Shown: positions 42,387-51,511, counted from the first letter of the stretch. The stretch is DNA of 64,000 nucleotides from Roseateles_B flavus (GCF_039872765.1 NZ_JBDPZC010000009.1:140609-204608), one strand, 5' to 3'. Numbers and translations: made by a program. The notes: generated from the sequence alone by a model not told the origin.

Positions 42387-43537
42387 AGATTGCCCCACAC
42401 CGAGGGGTCGTGCGCGCTGGCGTCCTCTGCCTCTTCGTCGCCCTCCTGGACCTGCGCGATCGCATCGGGCTCCAGCGGTATGGTCAGGATCAGGCTGGTG
42501 CCCTTGGCGCCGCTGCTGAGGTCCACCCAGCCACCGACGGTCGCTGCCCGCTCGTGCAGACCCCGGATGCCGAAGCTGCGCGTCTTGGCCAGGTCCTGGG
42601 GCGCCATGCCGCGACCATTGTCACGCAGCTCCAGCGTCAGCACGCCGGCGTCCAGGCTCAGCTCGATGTCCACGCGACTCGCCTGCGCATGCTTGGAGAC
42701 GTTGGTCAGCGCCTCCTGGGCACAGCGGTAGGCGACCAGGGGCACGCCGGCCGGCATCTGCAGCTGCTCCTGGGGCGTGCGCAGGCTGACCTGAATGCCC
42801 GTGCGGCGCTCGAAGCGCGCCGCCATCCACTGCAGCGCGGCCACCAGGCCCTGCTCCAGGATGGCCGGGCGCAGGTTGTGCATGATGCGCTGGCTGGCCT
42901 CGATCGCCTGGCTCACGGTCTCGATCGCCGAGGCCACACGCTGCTGGACGGCCGGCTCGCTCACATGGCGAGCCAGCCAGGCCAGGTCGAACTTCAGCGC
43001 GGTCAGGGAGCCGCCGACGTCGTCGTGGATCTCCCGCGCGATGGCGGCCCGCTCCATCTCGATGCTGGTCTGCAGATGCCCCGCCAGCTCATGCAGGCGC
43101 TGCTTGCTGCGGCGCAGGGCCCGGTCGGCCTCCATGCGCGCACGTTCGGATTCACTGGCCTCGATGGCATGCAGCAGCGCTGGAGCCAGGCGGGTGAGGT
43201 TGTTCTTGAGCAGGTAGTCCGAGGCACCGGTCTTCATGGCAGCGACCGCGGTGTCTTCGCCGATCTCGCCGGAGACGAGGATGAAGGGCAGCAGCTGGTG
43301 CCGCTCCTTGAGCAGGGCCAGGACCTGCAGGCCCGAGAAGCCAGGCAGGTTGAAGTCGGAGATGATGGCGTCCCACCGCTCATCCAGGGCCGCATTGACG
43401 GCGGCCAGACTGTCCAGGCGGCACAGCTCCACCTGCAGCCCGGCGCGGGCCAGCTCGACGGCGATCAGGTGGTGATCCAGCTCGGAATCCTCGACATGGA
43501 GGACTCGCAGCTGACGCTCGGGACTCGGCTTGGACAT
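42383..43537 (-). CDS. Hybrid histidine kinase (receiver, then HisKA_3-HATPase)
   Basis: A 384-residue cytoplasmic kinase with an N-terminal receiver domain (VLHVEDSELDHHLI, phospho-site AIISDFNLPGFSG), a short helical linker, a HisKA_3 dimerisation domain with the His in IAREIHDDVGGSLTALKFDL, and an HATPase with DNGRGM and GIRGLHERA. There is no membrane segment or sensor domain, so it must receive its input through phosphorylation of the receiver or a partner. The ATG at 43537 starts MSKPSPERQLRVL; the frame runs upstream but that part looks non-coding. It is the first gene of the five-gene operon and divergent from the chemotaxis operon. Confidence 0.92.
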   Translation of the reverse strand: MSKPSPERQLRVLHVEDSELDHHLIAVELARAGLQVELCRLDSLAAVNAALDERWDAIISDFNLPGFSGLQVLALLKERHQLLPFILVSGEIGEDTAVAAMKTGASDYLLKNNLTRLAPALLHAIEASESERARMEADRALRRSKQRLHELAGHLQTSIEMERAAIAREIHDDVGGSLTALKFDLAWLARHVSEPAVQQRVASAIETVSQAIEASQRIMHNLRPAILEQGLVAALQWMAARFERRTGIQVSLRTPQEQLQMPAGVPLVAYRCAQEALTNVSKHAQASRVDIELSLDAGVLTLELRDNGRGMAPQDLAKTRSFGIRGLHERAATVGGWVDLSSGAKGTSLILTIPLEPDAIAQVQEGDEEAEDASAHDPSVWGNL

Positions 43538-43625
43538 GGGCGGGAGTATGCCAACGCAAGGTACCCCTGCCGGGGGCATTGCCTGCTGGAAAACGACAGT
43601 CCCCCGGTGACAAAAGCGCAAACAA

Positions 43626-43637
43626 AGGGTTAACCCT
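43626..43637. promoter_or_regulatory. 12-bp palindrome between divergent operons
   Basis: AGGGTTAACCCT is a perfect palindrome in the 289-bp gap between the histidine kinase and chemotaxis operons. It could be an operator; no known binding site is recognised. No sigma-28 pair with correct spacing was found in this gap. Confidence 0.4.
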
Positions 43638-43826
43638 AGGGCCAATATGAGAACTATTGGCCGAAGGATGGAAATAGCCCAAGTTTGAACAACAAGTCCT
43701 GTCGACATCGCCACAAGAAATGCCGAAGATCGCGTCCATGAACACATGGCTCGGAATGGTCGATAGAGGGATACCTCGCTCGATGCAAACGGCAGCTTCT
43801 GCAGAGACAAAACCCGTGGAGCCAAG

Positions 43827-44300
43827 ATGCTGATGAATGACACCTCCGCCTCGGACTCGGGAATGGAATCGGGAATGCTTCCCCTCCTGGCCGCGGCAGA
43901 ACTTCAGGATCACCTGATGACGGTGACCAACGATCTGGAGCGCCTGCAGCGCCTGCTGGACGACGCCGGGGAGTCGCTCTCCACCCATTTCTTCAGTGCA
44001 TCCAGCATCCTGCATGGGCTGCTGCGACGCGCGGCCGAGCAGGCTGATGAAAGTGGCAGCAGCGAGCTGCACCGCGTCATGGAAGACATCGCGGGTGCCA
44101 TCACCGCCCTGCAGTTCCAGGACATGGCCACGCAATTGATCGCCCACACGAGCCAGCGCCTGCGCAATTGTGCGGACCAGCTGGCCCGCGACACCTTTGG
44201 CGACGACGAGGACGGCACGACCGTCGTCGAGATCGCGCCCCTGCGCCCCAACCCCGTGACGCAGGACGAGATGGACGCGGGGTCCATTGAATTGTTTTAA
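43827..44300 (+). CDS. CheZ-like protein with FQDxxxQ motif
   Basis: A 157-residue acidic helical protein at the head of the chemotaxis operon. Residues 90-112 read AGAITALQFQDMATQLIAHT; Asp99 and Gln103 match the D-x-x-x-Q pair used by CheZ (FHDLTGQ in the cheZ here at 12094) to strip phosphate from CheY. It lacks the CheZ C-terminal CheY-binding tail seen in the true CheZ. Position, motif and size suggest a second phosphatase or a regulator of CheY; alternatively it may be a structural relative of the helical part of non-classical receptors, which can carry similar text. No named family is certain. Confidence 0.65.
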   Translation: MLMNDTSASDSGMESGMLPLLAAAELQDHLMTVTNDLERLQRLLDDAGESLSTHFFSASSILHGLLRRAAEQADESGSSELHRVMEDIAGAITALQFQDMATQLIAHTSQRLRNCADQLARDTFGDDEDGTTVVEIAPLRPNPVTQDEMDAGSIELF

Positions 44301-44322
44301 GGATCGACTCGATCCAGTCGAT
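44301..44322 (+). repeat. Alternative hairpins between the CheZ-like gene and cheY
   Basis: ATCGACT (44303-44309) pairs with AGTCGAT (44316-44322); alternatively GGATCG (44301-44306) pairs with CGATCC (44310-44315). The two stems exclude each other. It starts directly after the stop codon and may set the cheY level (inference). Confidence 0.45.
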
Positions 44323-44349
44323 ATCAGCTAGTTACCCGGAGAGAAAGCG

Positions 44350-44712
44350 ATGCACTCAATTCTTGCTGTAGACGATTCGGCCTCGATGCGCCAGATGGTC
44401 TCCTTCACGCTGAAGAACGCAGGATTCAACGTGGTGGAGGCGGTGGACGGGCAGGACGCCTGGGAGAAGTCCAGTACGCGCGATTTCGATCTGGTGCTGA
44501 CTGATCAGAACATGCCCCGCATGGACGGCATCAGCCTGACCAAGAAGCTGCGCGACAACCCCAAGTTCAAGACCACGCCCATCCTGATCCTGACCACCGA
44601 GTCCAGCGACCAGATGAAGCAGGCTGGCCGTGCCGCCGGCGCCACCGGCTGGCTGGTCAAGCCCTTCGACCCGGCGAAGTTGATCGAAGTGATCGGCAAG
44701 GTGATCCGCTAA
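44350..44712 (+). CDS. cheY: Second CheY-type response regulator
   Basis: A 120-residue receiver domain with Asp8-Asp9, the phosphoacceptor Asp52 in VLTDQNMP, Thr82-Thr83 and Lys104 in GWLVKPF. The residue matching Tyr106 of E. coli CheY is Trp101 here, whereas the first CheY (12741) has Tyr. It lies 26 bp before cheA, so it is phosphorylated by CheA. It might be a phosphate sink or act on another target; the cheY at 12741 resembles the motor-binding type more closely. A GAGAGAAAG site is before the ATG. Confidence 0.93.
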   Translation: MHSILAVDDSASMRQMVSFTLKNAGFNVVEAVDGQDAWEKSSTRDFDLVLTDQNMPRMDGISLTKKLRDNPKFKTTPILILTTESSDQMKQAGRAAGATGWLVKPFDPAKLIEVIGKVIR

Positions 44713-44738
44713 GGCACGAGCAACGCCAGGAGTAAAGC

Positions 44739-46871
44739 ATGGGAGAAATGACCTCCGAAGGCGCCAGCCTCAGCGCGGGCATCGACCTGAGCCAGTTCTA
44801 TCAAGTCTTCTTTGAGGAGGCGAGCGAGAACCTCGACAACATGGAACAGCTGCTGCTGAACCTGAACATCGAGACGGCTGACGACGAGGAACTGAACGCC
44901 ATCTTCCGCTGCGCCCACTCCATCAAGGGTGGCGCCGCGACCTTCGGCTTCAGCGATGTCGCCGAACTGACCCACCAGATGGAGACGCTGCTGGACAAGC
45001 TGCGCCGCCACGAGTTGCAACCCACCTCACAGATGGTGGACGTGCTGCTGCAGTCCGGTGACGCCCTGCGCGAGCAGCTGGGCCGCCATCAGGGCTCCGG
45101 CGCCGCTCCCGTGGACACCAGCGAGCTGCTGCTGAGCATCAAGACCCTGGTCGACGGCGGCACGCTGGACGGCTCCCCGGCCCCCAAGGCTGCACCGGCC
45201 GCACCGGCCGCTGCGCCCATGGCCGCCGCACCTGCCCCGGCCAAGCCGGCAGGCCCGGTGGCGCGCCAGCTGGAGCTGAAGGTCGGCCCGCTGAACAACC
45301 CCGCACAGGCCGACAACCTGGTCGAGCTCTTCAAGGAGATCACCGACCTGGGCACCATCGAACCCCTGGACGGTGGCATTGCGGCCGACGGCATCCGCCG
45401 CTTCAAGGTCCTGACAACCAGCACCGACAACGACCTGCTGGACCTCTTCACCTTCCACGTCGCCCGTGAGCAGGTGCAGCTCTCGCCCCTGGGCGAAGGC
45501 TACGGCTTCCACGAGGGCGCGCCCGGCGCGCCCCCTGAGGTCAAGAAGGACGAAGACCCGGGCTACGGCTTCTTCGACGACGCCCCCGGTGTGCCCGTTG
45601 CCGCGAGCACGGGCACCGAGGTCAAGACCGTGGCCGAGGCCCCCAAGCCCGTGGCGGCGGCCCGCCCTGCTGCCAAGGTCGAGCCGCGCGCCGGTGGCGG
45701 CGGCATGGACCAGTCCACGCTGCGGGTCTCGGTCGAGAAGGTGGACCAGCTGATCAATCTGGTCGGCGAGCTGGTGATCACCCAGGCCATGCTGGCGCAG
45801 AACTCGCGCAATGTGGACCCGGGCCTGTACCAGCAGCTGTCCTCCGGCCTGGCCGATCTGGAACGCAACACCCGCGACCTGCAAGAGTCGGTGATGTCCA
45901 TCCGCATGATTCCCATGTCGGTGGTCTTCAACCGCTTCCCCCGCATGCTGCGCGACCTGGCCGCCAAGCTGGGCAAGCGCGTCGAGCTGGTCACCCAGGG
46001 CGAGGCCACCGAGCTGGACAAGGGCCTGGTCGAGAAGATCACCGACCCGCTGACGCACCTGGTGCGCAACAGCTGCGACCACGGCATCGAGCTGCCGGCC
46101 GAACGCCTGGCCAAGGGCAAGCCCGAGCACGGCACCATCACCCTGGTGGCCTCCCACCAGGGCGGTTCCATCGTGATCGAGGTCCGTGACGATGGCCGCG
46201 GCCTGAACCGCGAGAAGCTGATCAAGAAGGCCCGCGAGAAGGGCATCGACGCGCCCGACTCCCTCACCGACCAGGAAGTCTGGGGCCTGATCTTCGCGCC
46301 GGGCTTCTCTACTGCCGAGCAGGTGACGGACGTCTCCGGCCGCGGCGTGGGCATGGACGTGGTCAAGAAGAACATCACACAGCTGGGCGGCACCGTCGAG
46401 ATCGACTCCGCCGAAGGCTACGGCATGAAGGTCTCGGTGCGCCTGCCGCTGACCCTGGCCATCATGGACGGCATGAGCGTGGGCGTGGGCGAAGAGGTCT
46501 ACATCCTGCCCCTGTCCTCCGTGGTCGAGTCCTTCCAGGTTCAGGCGGACACCATCAAGACGGTGGGCGGCTCCGGTCGCGTCGTCGAGGTGCGGGACGA
46601 ATTCATGCCCGTGGTTGAGCTGGAGCAAGTCTTCAATGTGCCGCGCTTCGACTTCGAGCACGTCAGCTCCATCATGGTCGTCGTCGAGGCGGAGGGCGGC
46701 CGCGTCGCCCTGCTGGTCGACGAGCTGCTGGGCCAGCAGCAGGTGGTGGTGAAGAACCTCGAAGCCAACTATCGCAAGGTCACCGACGTCTCCGGCGCCA
46801 CCATCATGGGCGACGGTCGGGTGGCTCTGATCCTGGACGTGGGCAGCCTCGTCCGTCGTTCGCGTCATTGA
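44739..46871 (+). CDS. cheA: Chemotaxis histidine kinase CheA
   Basis: A 710-residue kinase. The HPt domain holds the phosphorylated His60 in FRCAHSIKGGAATFG; a P2-type region and linkers of Ala/Pro follow; then dimerisation, ATPase (HLVRNSCDHGIELPAER, DDGRGLNREKL, GRGVGMDVVKKNI) and the CheW-like C-terminal domain. All motifs look intact. It takes signals from the receptors encoded just downstream through CheW and phosphorylates the CheY proteins. A short GGGCCCC/GGGGCCC hairpin (46881-46899) separates it from the first receptor. Confidence 0.97.
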   Translation: MGEMTSEGASLSAGIDLSQFYQVFFEEASENLDNMEQLLLNLNIETADDEELNAIFRCAHSIKGGAATFGFSDVAELTHQMETLLDKLRRHELQPTSQMVDVLLQSGDALREQLGRHQGSGAAPVDTSELLLSIKTLVDGGTLDGSPAPKAAPAAPAAAPMAAAPAPAKPAGPVARQLELKVGPLNNPAQADNLVELFKEITDLGTIEPLDGGIAADGIRRFKVLTTSTDNDLLDLFTFHVAREQVQLSPLGEGYGFHEGAPGAPPEVKKDEDPGYGFFDDAPGVPVAASTGTEVKTVAEAPKPVAAARPAAKVEPRAGGGGMDQSTLRVSVEKVDQLINLVGELVITQAMLAQNSRNVDPGLYQQLSSGLADLERNTRDLQESVMSIRMIPMSVVFNRFPRMLRDLAAKLGKRVELVTQGEATELDKGLVEKITDPLTHLVRNSCDHGIELPAERLAKGKPEHGTITLVASHQGGSIVIEVRDDGRGLNREKLIKKAREKGIDAPDSLTDQEVWGLIFAPGFSTAEQVTDVSGRGVGMDVVKKNITQLGGTVEIDSAEGYGMKVSVRLPLTLAIMDGMSVGVGEEVYILPLSSVVESFQVQADTIKTVGGSGRVVEVRDEFMPVVELEQVFNVPRFDFEHVSSIMVVVEAEGGRVALLVDELLGQQQVVVKNLEANYRKVTDVSGATIMGDGRVALILDVGSLVRRSRH

Positions 46872-46914
46872 ATATTGAACGGGCCCCCACGAGGGGCCCC
46901 TGGGAGCATCTCCA

Positions 46915-48717
46915 ATGAGCATGAGCTCGCTGTTGCGGCAGTTCAGCATCCGCCTGCGCATGATTGGCGCCATCGTGATGGTGCTGACCTTGCTGCTGAC
47001 CCTGGGCAGCGTGGGTCTGTTTGGCATGAACTCCATGCGCAAGCAGTCCGACGACATCCTCCAGCGCTCGGTCAACGACTCCACGGAGCTGACCAGTTTG
47101 GTCCATGCCCTGGGTGACATGCGTCGCTTCGAAAAGGACATGATCGTCAACTACGAGAAGCCGGAGAACGTGAAGGCGCTTCGCCAGCGCTGGGAGCAGT
47201 CCCGCGACGAAGTGCTGAAGATCGGCAAGGCCCTCCAGCACGGCTCCGACACCGGCCCGCTGAGCCGCCTGCCCAGTGTGCTCGGCGACTACGACGCCAA
47301 GGCCAAGCCCGTGCTGCAGCAGCTGGAGGCCGGCGCCTACGACAACGCCGCCGTGGCCGACCGCATGCTGGCCGGCGCCAAGGATCTGGCCACCGAAGCC
47401 GACAAGCTGGTGATGGACTACCAGGCCATCCTGCTCAAGGACTCCCGCCAGCTGCAGGAGACGGCCGCCAAGACGCAGGGCAATGTGCTGACGGTCTTCG
47501 TGATCGTGCTGATCGCCAGCGCCGTGGTGGTCGTGCCGCTGACCCTGCTGAACATGTACAGCATCTGCAAGCCCCTGGCCGAGGCCGAGGAGCTGGCCAG
47601 CGCCATCGCCAAGGGTGACCTGACCAACGACGACCGCCCCATCGAGGGCAAGGACGAGGCCTCGCACCTGCTGCACAGCCTGCAGCTGATGCAGAAGGCC
47701 CTGCAGGACCTGGTGGGTCAGCTGCGGACCTCGGCGGACCATATCCGCACCGCATCGGTGGAGATCGCCAGCGGCAACCAGGACCTCTCCGGCCGCACCG
47801 AACAGACGGCCAGCAATCTGCAGCAGGCCGCCTCCTCCATGGTGCAGCTGACCGGCACGGTCAAGCAGACGGCGGACTCTGCCCGCACCGCCAACCAGCT
47901 GGCCAGCTCCGCCTCCTCGGCGGCGGCCAAGGGCGGTGAGGTGGTGAGCCAGGTCGTCGCCACGATGGACGAGATCAACGTCAGCTCCAAGCGCATCGGC
48001 GACATCATCGGCGTCATCGATGGCATCGCCTTCCAGACCAACATCCTGGCGCTGAACGCCGCTGTCGAGGCCGCCCGGGCCGGCGAGCAGGGCCGCGGCT
48101 TCGCCGTGGTCGCTGGCGAGGTCCGCTCGCTGGCCCAGCGCAGCGCCGGCGCGGCCCGCGAGATCAAGACCCTGATCGGCGCCAGCGTCGAGCGGGTGGA
48201 GACCGGCGCCAAGCTGGTCCAGGAAGCCGGCGAGTCGATGACCGACATCGTCTCCAGCGTGCAGCGCGTGACGGACATCATCGGCGAGATCACCGCCGCG
48301 GCCAGCGAGCAGAGCGATGGCATCGGCCAGGTCAACCAGTCGGTGGTGGAGCTGGACCAGATGACGCAGCAGAACGCTGCGCTGGTCGAGCAGTCCGCTG
48401 CCGCCGCGGAAAGTCTGCGTGACCAGGCCGAGCAGCTGGCCCAGGCAGTGGGCCGCTTCAAGATCACCGGCGGCGTCGAGCTGTCTGCCTCGATCGCCAA
48501 GCCCCGCCGCACACCAGGCGCCGCGGCCGGCAGCACGTCAACCAAGCCGCGCCCGGCAGCCACCGTTTCGGCCAGCCGGGCCAGCGGCAGCGCCGGCAGG
48601 CCCGCATCGGCCCCGATGGTCCGCCCTGCTGCAGCAACGGCTGCAGCCGCGACGCCCAGGCCCGCGGCCGGCAAGCCGGCTGCGCCGTCCAGCGAAGGCG
48701 ACTGGGAAACCTTCTGA
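46915..48717 (+). CDS. Methyl-accepting chemotaxis protein 1
   Basis: A 600-residue receptor with two membrane segments (about 15-40 and 195-220), a small helical periplasmic domain of the four-helix-bundle type, a HAMP domain and a signalling domain with the canonical tip LALNAAVEAARAGEQGRGF. The long Ala/Pro/Ser tail ends in DWETF, close to the NWETF pentapeptide that in E. coli Tsr and Tar binds CheR and CheB. The ligand cannot be read. It lies between cheA and cheW. Confidence 0.93.
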   Translation: MSMSSLLRQFSIRLRMIGAIVMVLTLLLTLGSVGLFGMNSMRKQSDDILQRSVNDSTELTSLVHALGDMRRFEKDMIVNYEKPENVKALRQRWEQSRDEVLKIGKALQHGSDTGPLSRLPSVLGDYDAKAKPVLQQLEAGAYDNAAVADRMLAGAKDLATEADKLVMDYQAILLKDSRQLQETAAKTQGNVLTVFVIVLIASAVVVVPLTLLNMYSICKPLAEAEELASAIAKGDLTNDDRPIEGKDEASHLLHSLQLMQKALQDLVGQLRTSADHIRTASVEIASGNQDLSGRTEQTASNLQQAASSMVQLTGTVKQTADSARTANQLASSASSAAAKGGEVVSQVVATMDEINVSSKRIGDIIGVIDGIAFQTNILALNAAVEAARAGEQGRGFAVVAGEVRSLAQRSAGAAREIKTLIGASVERVETGAKLVQEAGESMTDIVSSVQRVTDIIGEITAAASEQSDGIGQVNQSVVELDQMTQQNAALVEQSAAAAESLRDQAEQLAQAVGRFKITGGVELSASIAKPRRTPGAAAGSTSTKPRPAATVSASRASGSAGRPASAPMVRPAAATAAAATPRPAAGKPAAPSSEGDWETF

Positions 48718-48766
48718 GCCTTTGAGAACACCTGTCAACACCCAATCAACCCCTGCTGAGGTCAAC

Positions 48767-49297
48767 ATGGAAATCGTCCAACAATCGAATCAGGTCGTTC
48801 GACATGAAGGCGGCGCCGTCGCGGTGAAGAACCATGGCCCGGCCAGTGGCGAGTACCTCACCTTCCGGCTGGGTGCTGAGGAATACGGCATCGACATCCT
48901 GAAGGTCCAGGAGATCCGTTCCTACGAGCCGCCCACCCGCATCGCCAATTCGCCGGACTTCATCAAGGGCGTGGTCAATCTGCGCGGCGTGATCGTCCCC
49001 ATCGTGGACCTGCGCCTGAAGCTGGGCTGCCCGACGGCCGAGTACAACAGCTTCACCGTGGTCATCGTGCTGAACGTGAAGAGCCGAGTGGTCGGCGCCG
49101 TGGTGGATTCCGTGTCCGATGTGCTGGAGCTGTCGCGCGATGCCATCCGCCCGGCCCCCGAGCTCAACGCCAGCGCGGTCGACACCAGCTTCATCACCGG
49201 CATCGGCGCCGTCAGTGACCGCATGCTGATCCTGATGGACATCGAAGGTCTCATGAGCAGTGCCGACATGGGCCTGATGGACAGCCTGACCAGCTGA
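48767..49297 (+). CDS. cheW: Chemotaxis coupling protein CheW
   Basis: A 176-residue protein that links receptors to CheA. The typical CheW text is present: EYLTFRLGAEEYGIDILKVQ, GVVNLRGVIVPIVDLRLKLG and GIGAVSDRMLILMDIEGLM. The N-terminal 30 residues are an unconserved extension. The ATG at 48767 is 49 bp after the MCP stop; the frame is open upstream but that is a shadow of the MCP gene. Confidence 0.96.
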   Translation: MEIVQQSNQVVRHEGGAVAVKNHGPASGEYLTFRLGAEEYGIDILKVQEIRSYEPPTRIANSPDFIKGVVNLRGVIVPIVDLRLKLGCPTAEYNSFTVVIVLNVKSRVVGAVVDSVSDVLELSRDAIRPAPELNASAVDTSFITGIGAVSDRMLILMDIEGLMSSADMGLMDSLTS

Positions 49298-49312
49298 TGC
49301 CAGCTGGCTCAC

Positions 49313-49341
49313 GGCAGCAGGAGAACACCCACCCTGCTGCC
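49313..49341 (+). terminator. Hairpin between cheW and MCP 2
   Basis: GGCAGCAGG (49313-49321) pairs with CCTGCTGCC (49333-49341) around an 11-nt loop. There is no T-run, so it may stabilise the upstream mRNA or damp readthrough. Confidence 0.45.
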
Positions 49342-49393
49342 AGGTTTCAGAGGTGGGAGGTGCACCTCGTTTTGAGAGTTGGGAGTTTCCGGA

Positions 49394-51511
49394 ATGTCTA
49401 GCTCATCCACCTCCATCGCGCGCCGCGTGTCCATGGTGGGCGTCACGGCCATCGCGGCCATCCTGCTGGGGACCAGCGCCATCCTCAGCGTGTTGCTGAC
49501 GCGCGTCGCCAACGATCGCACGATCGCCTGGGTCGGCGACAAGACCCAGACCTTGATCGATGCCCTGGACGCCATGGACGAGGTCGCCAAGACCATGGTG
49601 AAGCAGTCCTACGGCGCCTTCCGCCAGGAGTTCGGCCCGGTGTTCCAGCTGGACGAGGCCACGGGCGACCTGCGCGACTGGGGCCCCAAGCTGAACGGCA
49701 ACACCACGCAGGTCGACAAGTTCGCCGGCACCACCGGCGGCGCCGCCAGCGTGTTCGCGGCCAAGGACGGCGATTTCGTCCGCATCACCAGCTCCCTCAA
49801 GACCGCCAGCGGCGAGCGCTCCGTCGGCCAGATGCTGGGCAAGGACCACCCGGCCTTCGCCTCCATGATGCAGGGCCAGCCATTTGCCGGTCGTGCCGTG
49901 CTCAATGGCAAGGCCTTCATGGCCTACTACGACCCCATCAAGAACGAGGCCGGCAAGGTCATCGGCATCCTGGCCATCGCCCTGGACATGGAAGGCTTCC
50001 AGAAGGCCATGGAGAAGATGGCCAAGGACTCACGCTTCTTCGAGACCGGCGGCACCTACGTGGTGGCCGTGGGCAAGGACGGCAAGGGCGGTCGCTTCCT
50101 GGCCCACCCGACGGCCAAGGGCAAGGCCGTGAGCGAGCTGTCCCCCGACATCGAGCCCTTCCTCGTCGAGCTGGGCAAGACCAGCGACGGCTACATGTCC
50201 AGCACGCCCAATGTCCTGGGCGCCAGCGGCAGCTCCTACGTCGCCGTGCTCCGCAAGAACGATGCGGCCGGCTACTGGGTCGTGTCCCAGGTGTCCAGCA
50301 GCGAGGCGCTGGCCAGCCACTGGCGCACCATGGTGCCCTTCTGGATCATGCTGGGCGGCGCCACCGCGGCGCTGGGCTACGGCCTGTTCTGGATGATGCG
50401 CAACTGGGTGGCACGCCCGCTGCGGGATCTGCGCGACGCCGTGCAGGCCATCGCCAGCGGTGACCTGACCAAGAGCGTCGACAACGCCCGCAACGACGAG
50501 ATCGGCGACCTGATCCGTGACACCGAGTCCATGCGCCAGCGCCTGGCCGACACCATCGGCACCGTGCGCCATTCCGTGGACTCCATCGGCACGGCCAGCA
50601 CCGAGATTGCCACGGGCAACCAGGACCTGAGCCACCGCACCGAGCAGACGGCCTCGAACCTGCAGATCGCGGCCTCCTCGATGGAGGAGCTCACCTCCAC
50701 CGTCCGCCAGACTGCCGACTCGGCCCGCACCGCCAACCAGCTGGTCGCGTCCGCCAACAGTGCCGCCGCCCGCGGTGGCCAGGTGGTGGGCCAGGTCGTG
50801 ACGACCATGGACGAGATCAACAACAGCTCGCGCAAGATCAACGACATCATCGGCGTGATCGACGGCATCGCCTTCCAGACCAACATCCTGGCGCTGAACG
50901 CCGCGGTGGAAGCTGCCCGGGCCGGCGAGCAGGGCCGTGGCTTCGCCGTGGTGGCCGGAGAAGTGCGCAGCCTGGCACAACGCAGCGCCGAAGCAGCCAA
51001 GGAGATCAAGGCCCTGATCGGCGCCTCGGTGGACCGGGTCGAGGCAGGCTCCCGGCTGGTGCAGGATGCCGGCCATTCGATGCAGGACATCGTCAGCAGC
51101 GTCCAGCGGGTCTCGGACATCATTGCCGAGATCAGCGCTGCGGCCACCGAGCAGAGCGATGGCATCGGCCAGGTCAACCAGTCCGTGGTCCAGCTCGACC
51201 AGATGACTCAGCAGAATGCGGCCCTGGTCGAGGAGTCCGCCGCGGCCGCTGAAAGCCTCAAGGAGCAGGCCCAGCGCCTGGTGGAGGCCGTGAGCGTGTT
51301 CCGTGTGAGCGGTCACCATACCGCGGCATCCAGCCCGGCACCGCGGGCCGCCCCGCGCTCGCCGGCCACACCCGCACCGATCAAGCCCAGCACGGTGAAG
51401 GCCGCGGCCAGCGCCCCGCGCAGCCCGGCCGCAGCCAGCACCGCCGACAGCCCTGCGCCTCGGGCCGCAGCGGCCAAGCCGGCGTCCGACGGCGACTGGG
51501 AGACGTTCTGA
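49394..51511 (+). CDS. Methyl-accepting chemotaxis protein 2 (Cache-type sensor)
   Basis: A 705-residue receptor. Its first membrane segment (about 15-35) is followed by a periplasmic domain of about 270 residues resembling a Cache_3/Cache_2 sensor (FVRITSSLKTASGERSVGQ, FMAYYDPIKNEAGKVIGIL), the second membrane segment near 315-335, HAMP, and a signalling domain nearly identical to MCP 1 at the tip (LALNAAVEAARAGEQGRGF). The tail ends DGDWETF, again like a CheR/CheB tether. The ATG at 49394 is preferred over an upstream TTG. Cache sensors often bind small organic acids or amino acids, but the ligand is unknown. Confidence 0.93.
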   Translation: MSSSSTSIARRVSMVGVTAIAAILLGTSAILSVLLTRVANDRTIAWVGDKTQTLIDALDAMDEVAKTMVKQSYGAFRQEFGPVFQLDEATGDLRDWGPKLNGNTTQVDKFAGTTGGAASVFAAKDGDFVRITSSLKTASGERSVGQMLGKDHPAFASMMQGQPFAGRAVLNGKAFMAYYDPIKNEAGKVIGILAIALDMEGFQKAMEKMAKDSRFFETGGTYVVAVGKDGKGGRFLAHPTAKGKAVSELSPDIEPFLVELGKTSDGYMSSTPNVLGASGSSYVAVLRKNDAAGYWVVSQVSSSEALASHWRTMVPFWIMLGGATAALGYGLFWMMRNWVARPLRDLRDAVQAIASGDLTKSVDNARNDEIGDLIRDTESMRQRLADTIGTVRHSVDSIGTASTEIATGNQDLSHRTEQTASNLQIAASSMEELTSTVRQTADSARTANQLVASANSAAARGGQVVGQVVTTMDEINNSSRKINDIIGVIDGIAFQTNILALNAAVEAARAGEQGRGFAVVAGEVRSLAQRSAEAAKEIKALIGASVDRVEAGSRLVQDAGHSMQDIVSSVQRVSDIIAEISAAATEQSDGIGQVNQSVVQLDQMTQQNAALVEESAAAAESLKEQAQRLVEAVSVFRVSGHHTAASSPAPRAAPRSPATPAPIKPSTVKAAASAPRSPAAASTADSPAPRAAAAKPASDGDWETF

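Noticed and set aside
43640..43826. Sigma-28 promoter for the chemotaxis operon (GCCGAAGA near 43720, GTCGATAG near 43760)
   Set aside because: Neither has an acceptable upstream box at the right distance.
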